Shown: piece by piece, positions 38,404 through 52,200 of the stretch
Position numbering within the stretch: the first letter of the stretch is position 1
Layout: each line of letters begins with the position of its first letter
Assembly (NCBI GenBank): GCA_023653785.1
Contig: JAMKCH010079196.1
Coordinates: 1 to 64,000, forward strand
Direction: 5' to 3'
Length of the DNA stretch: 64,000 nucleotides
Source: Ophioderma brevispina
Lineage: Eukaryota > Echinodermata > Ophiuroidea > Amphilepidida > Ophiodermatidae
Made by a program: the position numbers and the translations under genes
The notes under the pieces: generated by a model
Seen by the model: the letters and a program-made list of their open reading frames with translations, nothing else
Told to the model about the DNA's origin: nothing
Databases searched by the model: none

Positions 38404-39669
38404 CGTTTTGTTGGGAAAGATTAACTCATATTTGACTCTTTCACTCCACATGAAAGTAACCCGCTTTATTTACATTTTAATGGCGCTTTTAACACTCAAC
38501 CAACACCATAATCTGAACATAGGCGATGTGTTTTCAGTTTGATTCACCAAGGTTTACAAAGTATTCTACGTTATTTTTTCACATCATTAAATAACTTTAC
38601 ATTGAACACTCAAATAATAGAAGACAGCCATTATGTGTTTCTTTAACGTTACTCTTGTGAAAGGCACAAGCTACGGGGATGTGCAAAAGCTTTCATTCAA
38701 TTAAATATTAAGTAGGCTATATCGCTCTTGCCATTGCCGATGGATCGCTATTGATCTGCTGGTTTTCAAAGCTCTTCCTCTGTGCCAAAGCTAATATACA
38801 CTCTCCACATTTCGTTGTGAAACATTGGAATACATTCACTACGACTATGAACCCTTGTTTTAAAGGGACTTTGAAGTTGAATCTATCAGGCAGGGTACAG
38901 AGAGCAGCAAAATGGATAAAATAACCTAGACCATATAAAAATATACATTTCTCGAAAGGAAATGATGCAAGAAATCCGAACACATCTGGAAAAGATAATG
39001 ACCCAAACTGCAAATGATGCAATTATATGGTACCTACAGATTCCTTGGTATGAATCCAAATTCAGTGCAGAATTAAATAATGAGAAAACAGATTCTTGAA
39101 GATTGTCTCTGAAATCGGGAATAAATGTGAGCGCTTTCAATAATTTGCCTATTTTCAATCATAACTGGACTCACAAAAACACACGCATTGTTTTGTCTTC
39201 ATTTATGATTGGCTAGGCGATTCCTATTCCAAATGTAACTAAACTTTAAAAGGGAAAAATAAAAGCTATATTTTGAAATAAAATGTCAAATATGTAAATA
39301 ATTAAAACAGTAAATAATTTGAACTGTTACCTTTATATTGTATATCAGATGAAGCCAGAATTAAAGTGTGCAAATCATTTTCAACACGTTATGGAGGCGT
39401 TGTCGTCTTTTGTATCAAGTATTGTAAAAAGTGAAACATGATTAGTATTGACTCCAGAAGCGCCTTAAATGTGCAGGGTAGCTTGTTATATTACACAGAT
39501 ATAACCTAGCGGTTCTAACAGTTGCAGATAAAAATTCAGAAAACTCTATCATTGTATCGCAATTACATCAGACCATTGTATCATTTACTTTGCTGGCATT
39601 AGAATCATTTTACTTCAACCAGGCGACTGCAAGCTGAATATACAAACTTACCAGTACTTAGATTGCACA

Positions 39670-39825
39670 TTTTCCTAATAGGAACAACCGAAGAGAAAAG
39701 AAAGTAAGGTAAAGTACATTGACCAAGTGCGCAATATATTGGCCGCAGAGGAGCTCGAACTCGTTACCTTATAGATTATGAGTATACAACACTCTTTGCT
39801 TTATCCACTGGATCATACAGGAAAA
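39670..39825 (-). mobile_element. tRNA-derived SINE, diverged copy
   Basis: On the - strand it reads tgatccagtgg (A-box-like), about 45 bases, then gagttcgagctcc (B-box-like). The body cacttggtcaatgtacttta follows, matching cacttgggcaaggcacttta of the SINE at 59745. It is divergent and probably inactive. Confidence 0.7.
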
Positions 39826-39954
39826 AAATAAAACATTTTGGGTATCGATGGGTACTAATCATTCTGGGACACCCTGTACATACCCACATTGAGATCACTG
39901 TTCAGTGTTACCATATTTACCACTGCTTCATGGTATAATTGATACACTAGTATT

Positions 39955-40260
39955 AAAGGCTGACTCAGAGATTTCCCGAGGGGGGGGGGGTGGCACCATC
40001 ATTTTTCTAAAAAAATGTTCGCATGTACACACTGCTTGTCCACATACAAACCATTGTGTCAAATAGCTAAGCTCAAATCGATGTCCTTCATCTAGAAAAT
40101 CACAACTTTGTAATAAATATCCGGAATTTTTGTTAAACACATTTATCCTATGTCAATGTTATACTACACATACATGTTTGCTACATCAAAACGAAAATCC
40201 GTGACATGGAAGCATATCACCACGACATCTGACTACAAAACTAAAGGCTATATCTGGTCA
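39955..40260 (+). mobile_element. TTAA-type MITE family R, partial copy
   Basis: Starts attaaaggctgactcagaga / tttcccgagg and shares tgtttgctacatcaaaac and cttcatctagaaaa with the complete copy at 48240-48576. The right end is not clear. Confidence 0.65.
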
Positions 40261-40804
40261 CGAATATTTAAATCTAAATGACCGTTATTGGAAATTACAC
40301 TGCTTTCAAGCGGGGTTAATCCACTAACCCCGACGGATTTTATTCCAAAATTATTATGATACTACTACCGCCGCCTGCGTGACTCCTAGCTGAGACTACT
40401 AAAATGCTGTCGTTCAATGATTTCGACTTGCCTGACTACCCATAATCCCTCACGAGTTTGATCATCGCAATGCAAAAATGCGAAATTTGCTGCAACTTTA
40501 ACCATTTTTTACAAAAATTCTAGAAAGATTATGTCATCATTTGATGAAGAAATATGTTCTATAGAGATTACAGTTTTGTTTTGAGGTGGACACACCTAGG
40601 ATTTAATGACATTTAGATTTTGCTTGCATCATTTTAGTCACGCTTTCAATGTTCAGGCAGAATTCTCGCTGCCGATTTCACAAGCAAACCCTGTTGCCAA
40701 GTTGAATAGTTGTTACACGATTGTAAACGTGTACTGTGACATAGTGTATCGTTCAGTAGTATTGTGTTGTAACACCATTACTAGGGAATAATTACGAGAC
40801 GTAC

Positions 40805-41205
40805 CGTATGCACGGGGGCCGGGGGGAGGGGGTATCACATATGAAATGGATGTGGGTGTAAGGCTGGCGCTTCCAAACACAGGGACATTCGGTGACAGAG
40901 TACTCAAACAAATGGGGATACTGTATTTGGGTGAGAGACAGCCAAAATAGCCCAAAAATAGGGGGTTTTCGGATGACAAATTTGTATGCAAAATTGTCCA
41001 AAATATGTGGTCTTTTTAGATTTTTTTGCAAAAATTTACCAAAATTAGGGGTCTTTGAGGGAAAATGTTCAAAATTTTCCCCAAAATAGGAGTCTTTAGG
41101 TGACAGTGGTAAAACCTTTAAACAAATGTGGTCTTTGGGTGACATTTTCAAAATATATGGGGTCACATACACGTCAAGATGGGAGTGCCTCCCCGTATAT
41201 TAGTT
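40805..41205. repeat. Degenerate tandem repeat (~45 bp unit) with palindromic ends
   Basis: About five to six units share caaaatatgtggtcttt and gggtgaca motifs. G-rich text at 40810-40832 and cctccccgtat at 41190 may be paired ends of a MITE. Confidence 0.55.
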
Positions 41206-41350
41206 ATTACCCGCAATTGGGTGCATCTGATGCCCCTCATGTCAAGCAATTTTCTTGTCCCTAGTCTTAAAGTGTGCAACTTGTCAAAATAATAACCTTC
41301 ACCATATTAAAATTTATTCGGATGTCGGCAAGGGGAGCCTCCATGAGCTT

Positions 41351-41525
41351 CAGTGGCGGCACCAGACTCCATTTTCGGGGGGAGGGGACGGGGGAGAGTT
41401 AAATTATTTTAGAGGGCAAAACTTCCAAATTTTGGCCCAAACTCGCTGATATTTGCCCCAATTGGAGAGCGCTGATTTTTGCCCAAAAAAATCCGTCATT
41501 TTTCTTCTGGCCGGGGGGGGGGAGA
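41351..41525 (+). mobile_element. hAT-type MITE fragment (same family as 38203-38403)
   Basis: Starts cagtggcggcaccagactcc followed by a G-rich tract and ttttggcccaaac. The expected right terminus is missing. Confidence 0.7.
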
Positions 41526-42009
41526 ACAAAAAATTAAAATATCATTCCCATGGCGCAGTTCATTAACTTCCAATCACCAGTATTATTGCGCAATATGCTC
41601 GTGGCCCATGACACACGCTTGTATTTTGTGAGATGTAGATTGATGGTTAATACACGACCGAGCGCGACATCGATCATTTGCCTATTTTCAGTGTGTGCAG
41701 TGTTTCTCCCCCCGGTCGCCTCACACGTGTGCACCCATCCAAGTGCTAATGTCCGCAACTCAGCCCCCTTGGTACTTGATTAGCCCCCCCCCATGAACTG
41801 TTTATCTCATAGTGTATACAAGCTTATAAGTAAGTTTGAAGGACGGTGTTTGTATTGTTGTAGTTCAAGCATTTATAACCAGTTTACATATATGTCATTA
41901 GTGTTAATTTGTACTTACCTACGTGGCACTATTGTAATAGAAGGCAACTCTTTTGTCATCTTTCAATTTAGTAAATATGGGAAAGCCAGCTGCAGATCGC
42001 ATTTCTTTT

Positions 42010-42850
42010 CAATAGTTAGTAGGCCCGGGTGTCCAACTTGCGGCCGCGGGGCCATTTGCGGGCCCGCGAAGAGCTCACATGCGGCCCGCGGAGGGTACTC
42101 CCCAAAAATTAATAAATACTTACATAACTAGACTTTAAAAAATAAGATGTCATTAAATATCTCATACAAAGAAGAAACATACGCAAAAAAAATAACACAA
42201 AAAAGACACAACCCCCCAACACCACCACCAACCTCAACCCCCACATACCACACCACCTCCTCCCATCACCTCCCCACCAACACACAAATGCTTCAAACAT
42301 AGCGATCTCCCTGTCGACTACACACCTCTTAGCCTGCAATAATAGATCAGATTTGCATGGATGATTATTGCCCGGGGGGTGACGTTGATGACACAAATAT
42401 GGCTCTCATTTCAGCCTTCTGACTATAAATGATACTGTTTATGCAGATTTGGTTGTTTAGAAATGGGTTCGCTATTAAAAAGTTTTTTTTAAATATTTTG
42501 TTCAACAATTAGTCCAATTTCCTTAATCTGAGCCCAAAATTTCCTAAAAAAATGTGGAAAATTAGATCCAATTTCCTCAAGCTGAAGCCAAGTTTTTCCA
42601 AAATGTGCTTTATAAAGGTTGACACTTCTAGGAAATGGCAAATTTGTTTTAAAATTTGGCCCAAAATCTGCATCCTGATATCGCAACGAGTCTATTTTTC
42701 AACAAAAAAATAATTGGGTAGAGATTATGGGTCCTACTTTCCAGACTCTCGGAGGCATGTCACCCTAATGATGAAACCAAACGTGAGACCCCCCCAGGGG
42801 TTATGCTTGCGGCCCGCAATAGGCTTGGATTCTACCAAATAGGGCCCCTG
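42010..42850. mobile_element. Possible hAT-like element with gcggcccgc ends
   Basis: The left part, ggtgtccaacttgcggccgc and catgcggcccgcg (42018-42080), is a familiar hAT-type terminus. cttgcggcccgcaat and aatagggcccctgtg (42806-42853) form a possible right end. An ACC-rich stretch lies at 42190-42290. The boundaries are uncertain. Confidence 0.4.
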
Positions 42851-42859
42851 TGTCAAAAA

Positions 42860-45367
42860 GTAAATGCTGTTGTTCGTAGGTCCCATCAGGGGAGGAGGGC
42901 AAACCCACCAAGTGTAAATTCATAATAAATTATTAAAATCATCTACCCGTTCTGTTCCCGCAATAAAACTGGCACATTTTCTCTTTGAAATGAATAAAAT
43001 GTCAACTTCAATTTATTTTCGCGCGCCAATAATCAGTGACCATAGATCACTAGACTTTTCAACAAACAATGGATCTAAAGATTTTCATTAATCGGCCCGG
43101 TGTGCCGGTGTAGAAAACACGTCAGATTTCCTTTTCATCTGGGATTGCAGAACCAATGTTATATTGTCTCGCTGTTGAAAATACTCCGGTGTTCCACCTC
43201 TCCGATTTAGACGAAGTCTTTTTTTTAATGACTAACGCAAAAGACTACTTATCGTATCTTACCAAATAAATAAATCTTGAGCTTCTATAGTGGCTGTTCA
43301 ATTAACTTGTCCATGTTTGGTCATCATTTATTCGAAAAGGAAGAGAAGACAAAACAAAAATCTGCAGAATGTTGCTGTTCAATCTTGTACCTAACAACTT
43401 TGGTGCAGAATTAAAATCCGTACCTTATTGCTTAACTTCATATGTATTTCAATTTACCCACGCTTGTCAGAAAGAAACTTCGGGTCAAGGACCTATTATC
43501 CCTAATGTAAACTGTTGTTTATTGGTGAAAGAGGACGTATTTGTTACTCAACCTAATCGTGAGTGATAACACCTGGCTATAACAATGGCTTCCGCATAAC
43601 CGGGCCATTTCATATCTTTAGTTAATGGTTGCTGAAGTCTATACATATCCATGGTCACTGATATTATGAAAGAGAAATTGGATGTGACATTTTTATATTC
43701 ATTTTTAAGAACATGTGGCAAGTTTTATTTGGGGCAACAGACGGTTATTACATTTAATAATTTATCATAATTATTACAACCGTTTTGCCATTCCCCTTGA
43801 AGGGACTACGGAATTGGTTATTAGCTTTTTATTTGGTCTATGCCCCATAATCTCTTGATAACTCTTTGAAACTGGCCCACCAACCTTACCAATTGTTATG
43901 CGTTCCCCAACATACATTGTAAATACCATCTAATACAATGTCACGTGGTTTTGTGCCATGTACTAAGTCCTAGACATAAATGAGTCACGCACTTCCCTAT
44001 GTACTACTATCGATGATTTCAAAATATGATAACCATTGAAAGTTTTTAGGCCTGTCCATTGACCGTCAGAGGTAGAGGAAATCATTTTAATGGCCCAGGT
44101 AAAAACGTTGATGGTACTCATACAATGGATAGTAATGTAGCTAGTACATAAATGTTGAACTAACAGACATTATTTAACATCTAAGATAGCTTGGATGTTT
44201 CATCTGAAGTATCAGGATGAAAACACCAGCAATTATTCATTAAACATTGGTTTATTTTGAACAAACCTTAAATTTGACACTGCAAAATAGCATTCCTATC
44301 ATAGCATTGGAGAAATAATGCATTCTTATATCAAAATGCACATAAAACGACAATAAGTTTTTATTTGGCCACAAAAATGGGTTCAAACCTTTTTCAGAGA
44401 TTAGCGCAAACGGTTTGATATCCTGGCCAACCAGGCATAAGTCCTTCTAGATAATCATAACCGAGCATTGTGTTTTGAACTGAATGCTCAGTTTCCACGT
44501 AATCCGATTCTGTACATAACTTTGTACCATGGACAGAATATGTTTGTAATGGCAACACAGACTAGTCTCTCCGCAGGCCGGGGATTGAACCCCATATAAA
44601 TATCCCCTATCGAAATATGCCAGAGGTCCATTTTAATTTGAAATATACTATAAGATTTATTGAACTAAGGTTTAAGAGGTGATTTTGTAAGGCCACTGGA
44701 CCAAGGGCTGCCGTACAAAATACTCGTAAGAATTCCATAAATTCTCGTTTGGAAATCTCAACGAAACGCCCGCCCAAATCGAGCAAGTCGTGTCTTGCCA
44801 CCGCCTGGTGGAAGCTTGTAATATACATAGAGGGCATTGTTTCTAGTGTAGTGCCAAGCAAGTGGTGGCGGCCAAGAAATCCCAAATTTAGACGCCGCAA
44901 AGTCGAAACCTTGACGAAAAATCTTATAGCGGTTTACAGTGGAAACCTAAAAATATAAAATTGAATGAGATATTTATATTGCTTAGTATGGTAACTATAG
45001 TTCAGCACAAGTCTAAGCGAATCAACGCTGTACAAAATGCAGAAAACAATCAATGTTTTACCCCTAGTTTTCTTAATGAACAAATTTTTAAGTTTTTACT
45101 TTTAATTGTTGATGTTTTTGAAAAACATGTGGTGGATTTAATCTAAAATATCCTTTGGGAGAGTGGTTATGTAATATATGGGTCCCTGAGAGCCCCCATT
45201 ACAGAAAACCCTTTATACATTTAAGTGTTAATATATTTGAACAACGGACCAGGTCGTAAATGGGTCATGATAACAGCCATGATCATTACCACTGATTACA
45301 TATCAAAGCGCGCAAAGTTGTTTGTGGTTTTTGTTATAAATTAATTTAGTTCATTAATTTATTTATT
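42860..45367. other. No gene recognised
   Basis: Frames at 44607-44900 (-) and 44749-44958 (+) overlap and neither resembles a known family. A B-box-like ggggttcaatcccc (- strand, about 44578-44591) lacks a convincing A-box. Confidence 0.35.
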
Positions 45368-45385
45368 AATCCTTTGGCAATTAAC
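45368..45385 (+). repeat. 18-bp target-site duplication of LINE-A, left
   Basis: AATCCTTTGGCAATTAAC is repeated exactly at 53343-53360, at the two ends of the LINE-A sequence. Confidence 0.9.
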
Positions 45386-46353
<968 letters not shown>

Positions 46354-47407
46354 GTCAGGAGCCCATAACCGAAACCCTGCACCCCCGGGGATTTTTGGAG
46401 ACCACTTTTTTTTGAAACCTTATACATATAGCTATCAAAATCAGGTTTTTGTCTGCAAAAATCCCCATCCTGGGTTAAAGAGTGAGGCGCTTTTTTCAAA
46501 ATGGCGCCCAATATTCCCTTAATGTCCTTTTTTGACATATATCTTAATTTTTGATCCAATTCATGCACTATGTGACTACTTATCGCACCAAAACACACCA
46601 AGGATAGTGAACACTTTTTGGCATGCTTAACCTGCCTCTAGAGGGCGTCATATTTCAAAATGGCCACCAAAACAATGAAACACCGGTAATTTACACACTA
46701 ATGCCTCTTTAAAGGCAGAATATAATTAGGTATCACCTAATTATATACTTTGTTATCCCTGTGGATAGTTTTGATGTATAATAAACATAAATGAATTACT
46801 TTTAGCCTTTCAAGTTTATATATAGAGGTCGCTTTTTATGTAAAAGGTCTATGACTTGCTATACACTAGCACTCACAACACATCCTCCTTAAACCCCAAA
46901 ACTTGGGTTTCCCCCCACCTTAAACTGCATAAACCATGGTTTCTTGAGTCTTGATGTGTTGACGAATGGTTACTAAGTGAGCAACAAGCTTATTACTACG
47001 CCTGCTTGCAAGAGCTTCAGGCAAGGAGTGTCACGCGTAGCGACGCAACCAAACGCGTCCACATAAGTTGTGTTGTAAGAATTACTAGAACGTACTTCAA
47101 CACACAGGTGCTTGGTTGGGGGGGTATGGTGGGCTCGGGGATGGAATGCCCCGGGGAGCGTGCTCACGCCTGTCCTGTTCGGCATCTGTGCTGGCGACCG
47201 CCTGAGAATGCGGGAGCCTGTCGTTTTGTCTGGAAAGACAATCTTGGAATTGGCGAACAGGATGCAGATGTCAAAAGGAGACTCAAAGGGCCTTTTGATG
47301 GGCTCGCCCCTTATTGTGAGGAGAACCATCAGCGCACAATTCCATCTGGGGCACCATGTATGCTTCCGTCTGCGCGGCCCTGCCACTCGTCACCGTTGTA
47401 GGGACCT

Positions 47408-49312
47408 GGTTCTTTTCGCGAAAGCAGTCGTAAGACTGACGTAGCCCTAGTTGCTACGTAGTTACTACTAGGATTTGTTTCGCGTTCGTGAAACTTGGAC
47501 GTAGCTGACTGGTCGTATGAGTAGCCAGATTTACGATTAAAACTACGTGAGGTCAGTAGTACACGTAGCACACTCGTAGTGTGTGGGGAAGTGCATTCCA
47601 TTCCATTTGAGCTATTTTGTTAGCAATCTATCACGACAAAAGCATTTATATTTCAAAAAAATGAAGGAAGAAGCAGTTTCTGAAGCAAGGCATAATCAAA
47701 TATTATAGCACCCCTTCCAGGACCAGGATGCGTTGATGAATGTACTTGATATACAGGCTTATCAAAATAAACGTCATAAAGCTTATGTTCTAGATATTCG
47801 TTAGGTTACACCAAAGTGACTAGTAGCACCTTAAGTTGAAGCCACAGATCTCTTCTTTTCAATGATGTCATTTATTCACATAGAGTCAGGTTGGCTAATA
47901 AGCATTTATACAATTATAATTGCGCAATGGCTCAAAATCGGTGTATGTATAAATGAATTTAACCAAACAGATTAAACATGTTAAAGTTAATATCATATAC
48001 CATTGTCTTTTGTAACATCTGTAAGCATATCACTGCAATAAATGCTCTCAACATGTCCTCATTCCTTTCCACACAGATTGGCTCGCCTATCAAAAAAAAT
48101 ACGGAAAAAAAAAAAAAAAAGAAAGATTGAATAAATGAAGGGGAAAGGGAAAAGAGGAAAAAGAAAGAAAGAAAAGAAAGAAAGAAAGAAAGAGGCCGCC
48201 TATAAAGATACGAATCGCCTCCGATCTATATACTTCACTTAAAGGCTGGCTCAAGATTTCCCGAGGATGTGCCCTCAATTTATAACAATCGTGTTTTTTT
48301 CATGGATATATGCTGCCCACTAACTAATCCCTATGTGAATAGCTAAATCCTAATCGATTCCTTCATCTAAAAAAATCTGATTTTTTTGTTATACACAGTA
48401 GGCCTATCCTATGATACTGTTTTATACAACCTAAAATGTTTGCTACATCAAAACAAAAAGTCCTTTTGTGGAATTGAGTATTTTAGGTGACTTTTTTCAC
48501 TTCCAGAGGAGCTATATTTATTAATACACCCACCAAAACATATTTCGAAATCTCTGAGTCATGCAGCCTTGAAAGATTGCACAACTTTTTCGTCACATAT
48601 TGGGCTCATTCCTAGTTTTGTTGAATTATTTACAAATATTGCACTCACTTGCTTGAGAGACCTTTCTTCCTGCTGGCTGCAGGCATTAGCTGCCTGTAAG
48701 TTTCATTCATGCCCTTTTGTTTTTCGTTATTGGATATAGGCCTATATTCTTTTCTTTTTCTTCTTTTTTTATATAAAATATTTTTTGTCTTTTTAACCAC
48801 AAAAATGAAAACAATAGCCGTCCTCTTTGGTTTTGAAAGCATTATTCTTTTTGTGGTCAGTGTAGGCCTATCTAATAGGCCAACTTATCGAACGTACCTT
48901 GGCAATAGTACAATATAAGCAAGTGTAATATACTGTCATTTGAATTTAACGTAGTTCTCCTATACCAGGAGGATTCTAAAATATGCGAGGGATAGTCCGA
49001 GTACTTTCCAAAAAACAGTGATTCAATAGGTCTACATAGTCACCAAAACACACGTATTTTCTAAAGTCCATTAATCGATTTACTAGAACGGCATTTCAAC
49101 ACAACTCGACATAATTGCACCCACGATTGCCGCCCCGAACACCCCAAATAGAAGGACACTAATAACGATTCTAAGTTATGTGAAAAGGTGTTCCTAAGCC
49201 TGTCTAACGTCCATTTTTCGCGAACGCACGTAAGTCATAACTTGTAGAAATCGTAACAGGCGCTCAGCTTATGTTACGTATATACTTACGAATCAAGTTT
49301 CGCGGACGAACC
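47408..49312. mobile_element. 1.9-kb TIR element in LINE-B, 3-bp CCT duplication
   Basis: Ends GGTTCTTTTCGCGAAA and the complement of GGTTCGTCCGCGAAA. CCT at 47405-47407 and 49313-49315 matches one CCT in the uninterrupted LINE-B copy (acctggtctgg at about 14221). Subterminal sequence is also inverted: ttcgcgttcgtgaaacttgg at about 47480 against gtgcgttcgcgaaaaatgga reversed at about 49215. No transposase seen. A 3-bp duplication is compatible with Harbinger- or CMC-type elements. Confidence 0.78.
48240..48576. mobile_element. TTAA-type MITE family R, complete copy
   Basis: Left ttaaaggctggctcaagatt. The right end reversed reads tcaaggctgcatgactcaga then gatttc, so TTAA on the left faces TTGA on the right. 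Same family as 39955-40260. It is nested in the 47408-49312 element, about 50 bp after a purine-rich GAAA tract (48100-48190). Confidence 0.75.
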
Positions 49313-49395
49313 CCTGGTCTGGAGCACTGTGATAGTCATGTTTACTTTGGAGTCACCTTGGACTGCCCTCTCTTATAAGACCCATATCGAAAGCA

Positions 49396-50208
49396 GTGGC
49401 GTAGCTAGGGAGGGGCAAGGGGAGGGGGCACAACCTCAGGGGGCGCTGAAATGATGTTTCGGAAAAATAAAAAGAAAAAATACCGTTGTTGTGATTGTTG
49501 TTGTTATTGCCACAGGTAGTATAGTTCATCTGCTTCAAGATAGTGAGATAACTGAGATCTCTCCGAAGGCACTCATACATACTAAAACTGAGAGGTTCCG
49601 GGGCTCCGTCACCTTGACCACCCGCCAGGGGCAGTATAGTTCATCTGCTTCAAGATAATGAGATAACTGAGAGCTCTCCAGATGCACTGAAACAAGTTGA
49701 AATCCAAGAGCTCCTGGGGCCCCGCCCCCTGGACCCCTGCCACGTTAGGCATAGTCCATCTGTTCAAGATAATGAGATAACTGAGAGTTCTCCGAAGGCA
49801 CTTAAACATACTAAAACTGAGAGGTTCGGGGCTCCGTCACCTTGCCCACCCGACAGGGGCAGTATAGTTCATCTGCTTCAAGATAATGAGATAACTGAGA
49901 TCTCTCCGAAGGCACTCAAACATGCTATTTAACTCAAAGCGGGGCTTTGGGGGCTCCGAAACCTAGACCCCGAATAGTTTATCTGTTTCATGATTGTGAG
50001 ATAACCGAGAGCTCTCCGGATGCGCTGAATTATCATGAAACATGCTAAAACCCAAGAGCTTCTGGGGGCTCCGCCCCTGGACCCCCGCAGCGTTCAGCAT
50101 AGTTAATCTGCTTCAAGATAAGGACATAACCCTTCTCCGAAAGCACTCGAACATGTTAAACTCAAGAGCTTCCGGGGTCTCTGCCCCTGAACCCCCACAA
50201 GGGGCTTT
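49396..50208 (+). mobile_element. hAT-like insertion with ~115-bp tandem repeats
   Basis: Starts with the hAT-type terminus cagtggcgtagctaggg. It then has about six units of roughly 115 bp (49512-50205), each with atagttcatctgcttcaaga, gagataactgagagctctcc and a C-rich cccctggacccc part. The right terminus is not visible. LINE-B resumes at about 50209. Confidence 0.72.
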
Positions 50209-50737
50209 TCCCCATTACCCTGTATGCCCACATGCCCTGAGATCGACGGAGCTTGCCCTGTGCTGCTCATGTGTGGAGTATGCTTGCCCTGTATGGGAGG
50301 GGTCAGCCCAGAAGCTTGACCCGTCGTTGGATGCCTCCTGCCGACTTGTCGCGGGGTGTCTTCGGCCAGCCCCAGCGGACAACTTATACATGCAGCAGCC
50401 TATACTTTGTCCGGCCTGAAGTATGAAGTGGCAACGCGCGCGTATACCCAGTGCCGCCTTTCAGTTGCTGTGCGCTTGTGCTTCGACTACGCACGCGCTG
50501 AAAGTCGGCACAATATAAACGACCGCGTTGTTACTTCATAGTTTGAGCTGGACAGAGTATAGCATGCATGAGCATAGCTGCCAAGTATCTGGTATGGAGC
50601 GCCCTGTGTTTGGTCAGAGGCCGGCTGTTTGGTCTTAGGCAAGTCCGGTCCTTTGGAATAGTCTCTAAGGAGTTTGGGGAGTTGGCTTGTGGAAAGAAAG
50701 ACTTGCTGTCAACCAAGTGGCATCTATTGGTATTGAG

Positions 50738-51539
50738 CTGAGACGAATATACCTAACAGGGATCGGAAGCAAAGCTGTAGTCCATTGTTAACAGCTCGAG
50801 CGTATCGAACCAGGTCTGATTCGGCTTGCAATGCCTTGGCCGCACGATGGCGCTGTGAGCACCTTAACTTTTCTATGAGCGAGGTATCCTGCAAATCAGA
50901 CAATTTTACCCAATTTTGTGCTTCAATTCATTACCTAACGTGAATATAATTATTCATAGGACCGGCTCACATTAACACTTTATGCATTTGGCCAGGTCAT
51001 CAATAACTTCATTTTCATAAGACATTTAAGTCAAAATTAAAATAAAATGTCCAAATAGATCCTATTCTGTTAGAAAATAACAGTTTGAGAAATAAACTGG
51101 TCCAAATTTGTTTCAATTTTTGTGATATTGAAAGAGAAAATACAAGTTTTATTTAACTCAGTATATTTTGAAGATATCCAAGGATGTCATTAATACATTG
51201 ATATTTGAGCAAATTCTACCTATAGTCGACAAATGAGTGTACAAAATTGGGGTCATTTTAAGTTTTTCCATGGCTTACATGCAAAAGTCATTGAGTACTA
51301 AACTGCGTTCAAGACGTTTTGACAAATGACACGCACGTGTGAGCATCAATGATTTAAAATAGCCCGCCAAACTCAAATATTGGGGGTTATACATTGAAAT
51401 GTATTGAATAACGATTACTGCTTCTCGATCAGTCGAGGAATCGTTGAATTAACATTACAATACCGTACCAGACGCTGCACGCTGCAAAACAATCCATTGA
51501 TTACTTGCTTCGAATCTCTGTTAGGTATATTCATCTCAG
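50738..51539. mobile_element. 802-bp TIR element in LINE-B, 8-bp duplication
   Basis: The ends are a ~35-bp inverted repeat with about four mismatches: CTGAGAYGAATATACCTAAC then AGRGAT and GAAGCAA. Flanks gtattgag (50730-50737) and ggattgag (51540-51547) are an 8-bp duplication with one change. The intact LINE-B copy (ggtattgaacccggtgag) shows the empty site. An 8-bp duplication fits hAT-, P- or Merlin-like elements; no transposase seen. Confidence 0.88.
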
Positions 51540-51989
51540 GGATTGAGCCTGGTGAGCGTCTTCCGCCTGGGCTGCCTTCTCGTGGGCTGAGTGGCGGTGT
51601 CTCAGCTGATTGAGATCCAGAATCGGCCGATCAAAGGTCTCCTTGCAGAAGTGAGTCTACCTGGAAGCAGATCAGGACACTGGAGCATCTCTTGGTCTGC
51701 CCATGTTGGTGCAACAATGCACAGACAAGGACCTTGCAGAATTCATTGAAGCAGCCAGATATTGTACCCACCTCTGGCTAGATCACATTTGAGAACCAAT
51801 GTGTTAGGATACGATAAGAAGAATTTCCAATTTTAATAATCATTGGTATTGTTCAATTGGCGATCTTTTAAGCAATGCTGTTTCCTTGGTATACGAGCGC
51901 AAATGCAACTCCTTTGATTCAGAAATTGATCTTCTCTTTCCTCCTCCTCTTCTTGAGTCATGTCTTAATTGTCTTCTTCTGTATCAGAT

Positions 51990-52200
51990 TATTCTTCCTC
52001 TACTATTATGTCAGACAACTCTTGTAGCATCAACACTCCTGATGGCCACTTGTATCTAGTGCACCATCATTTAACTTCCAACCATGATCATCTGGTGGAG
52101 AAATTTCTGGCTCTGCCACATCTTCCTGGTACCGAATCAGGGCTTGATAATTAGCTCTCTGGATGTGCATCCTCAACAAATCTCTCATACGAGTGCTCTG
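51990..52200 (-). pseudogene. Second CXC-like ORF remnant
   Basis: One - strand frame reads LLRMHIQRANYQALIRYQED, VAEPEISPPDDHGWKLNDGA and then C-rich text (HQEC, stop, CYKSCLT). The order RANYQ / P..P..HGW / cysteines matches the remnant at 15655-16116. Further upstream (to about 52430) the - strand has VNIYNGDCGTEYFDDNGEE-type text that could belong to it. Too short and broken to be expressed. Confidence 0.6.

Larger units (their letters stand above)
47100..51790 (+). mobile_element. LINE-B copy 2, interrupted by three DNA elements
   Basis: Segments colinear with 13960-15262 lie at 47100-47407 (ggagcgtgctc, ggagcctgtcgttttgtctg), 49313-49395 (cctggtctggagcactgtga) and 50209-50737. The last of these reads ALRSTELALCCSCVEYACPV and then VAGCLRPAPADNLY. 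A final segment at 51548-51790 reads RIGRSKVSLQK-like text, ending in KDLAEFIEAARYCTHLWLDH and TGA. The catalytic YADD is not preserved here. The copy is old and broken, with gaps that each coincide with a DNA transposon. Confidence 0.87.

Noticed and set aside
39850..39885. Fragment resembling the CAGGGTGTC end of the 20638-21900 element
   Set aside because: Only one terminus is present; too short to annotate as an element.
44560..44640. Possible second tRNA or SINE from a ggggttcaatcccc B-box on the - strand
   Set aside because: No A-box at the right distance and no SINE body.
44607..44958. Overlapping frames on both strands (97 and 69 codons)
   Set aside because: Neither resembles a known protein; two antisense frames of this length occur by chance.
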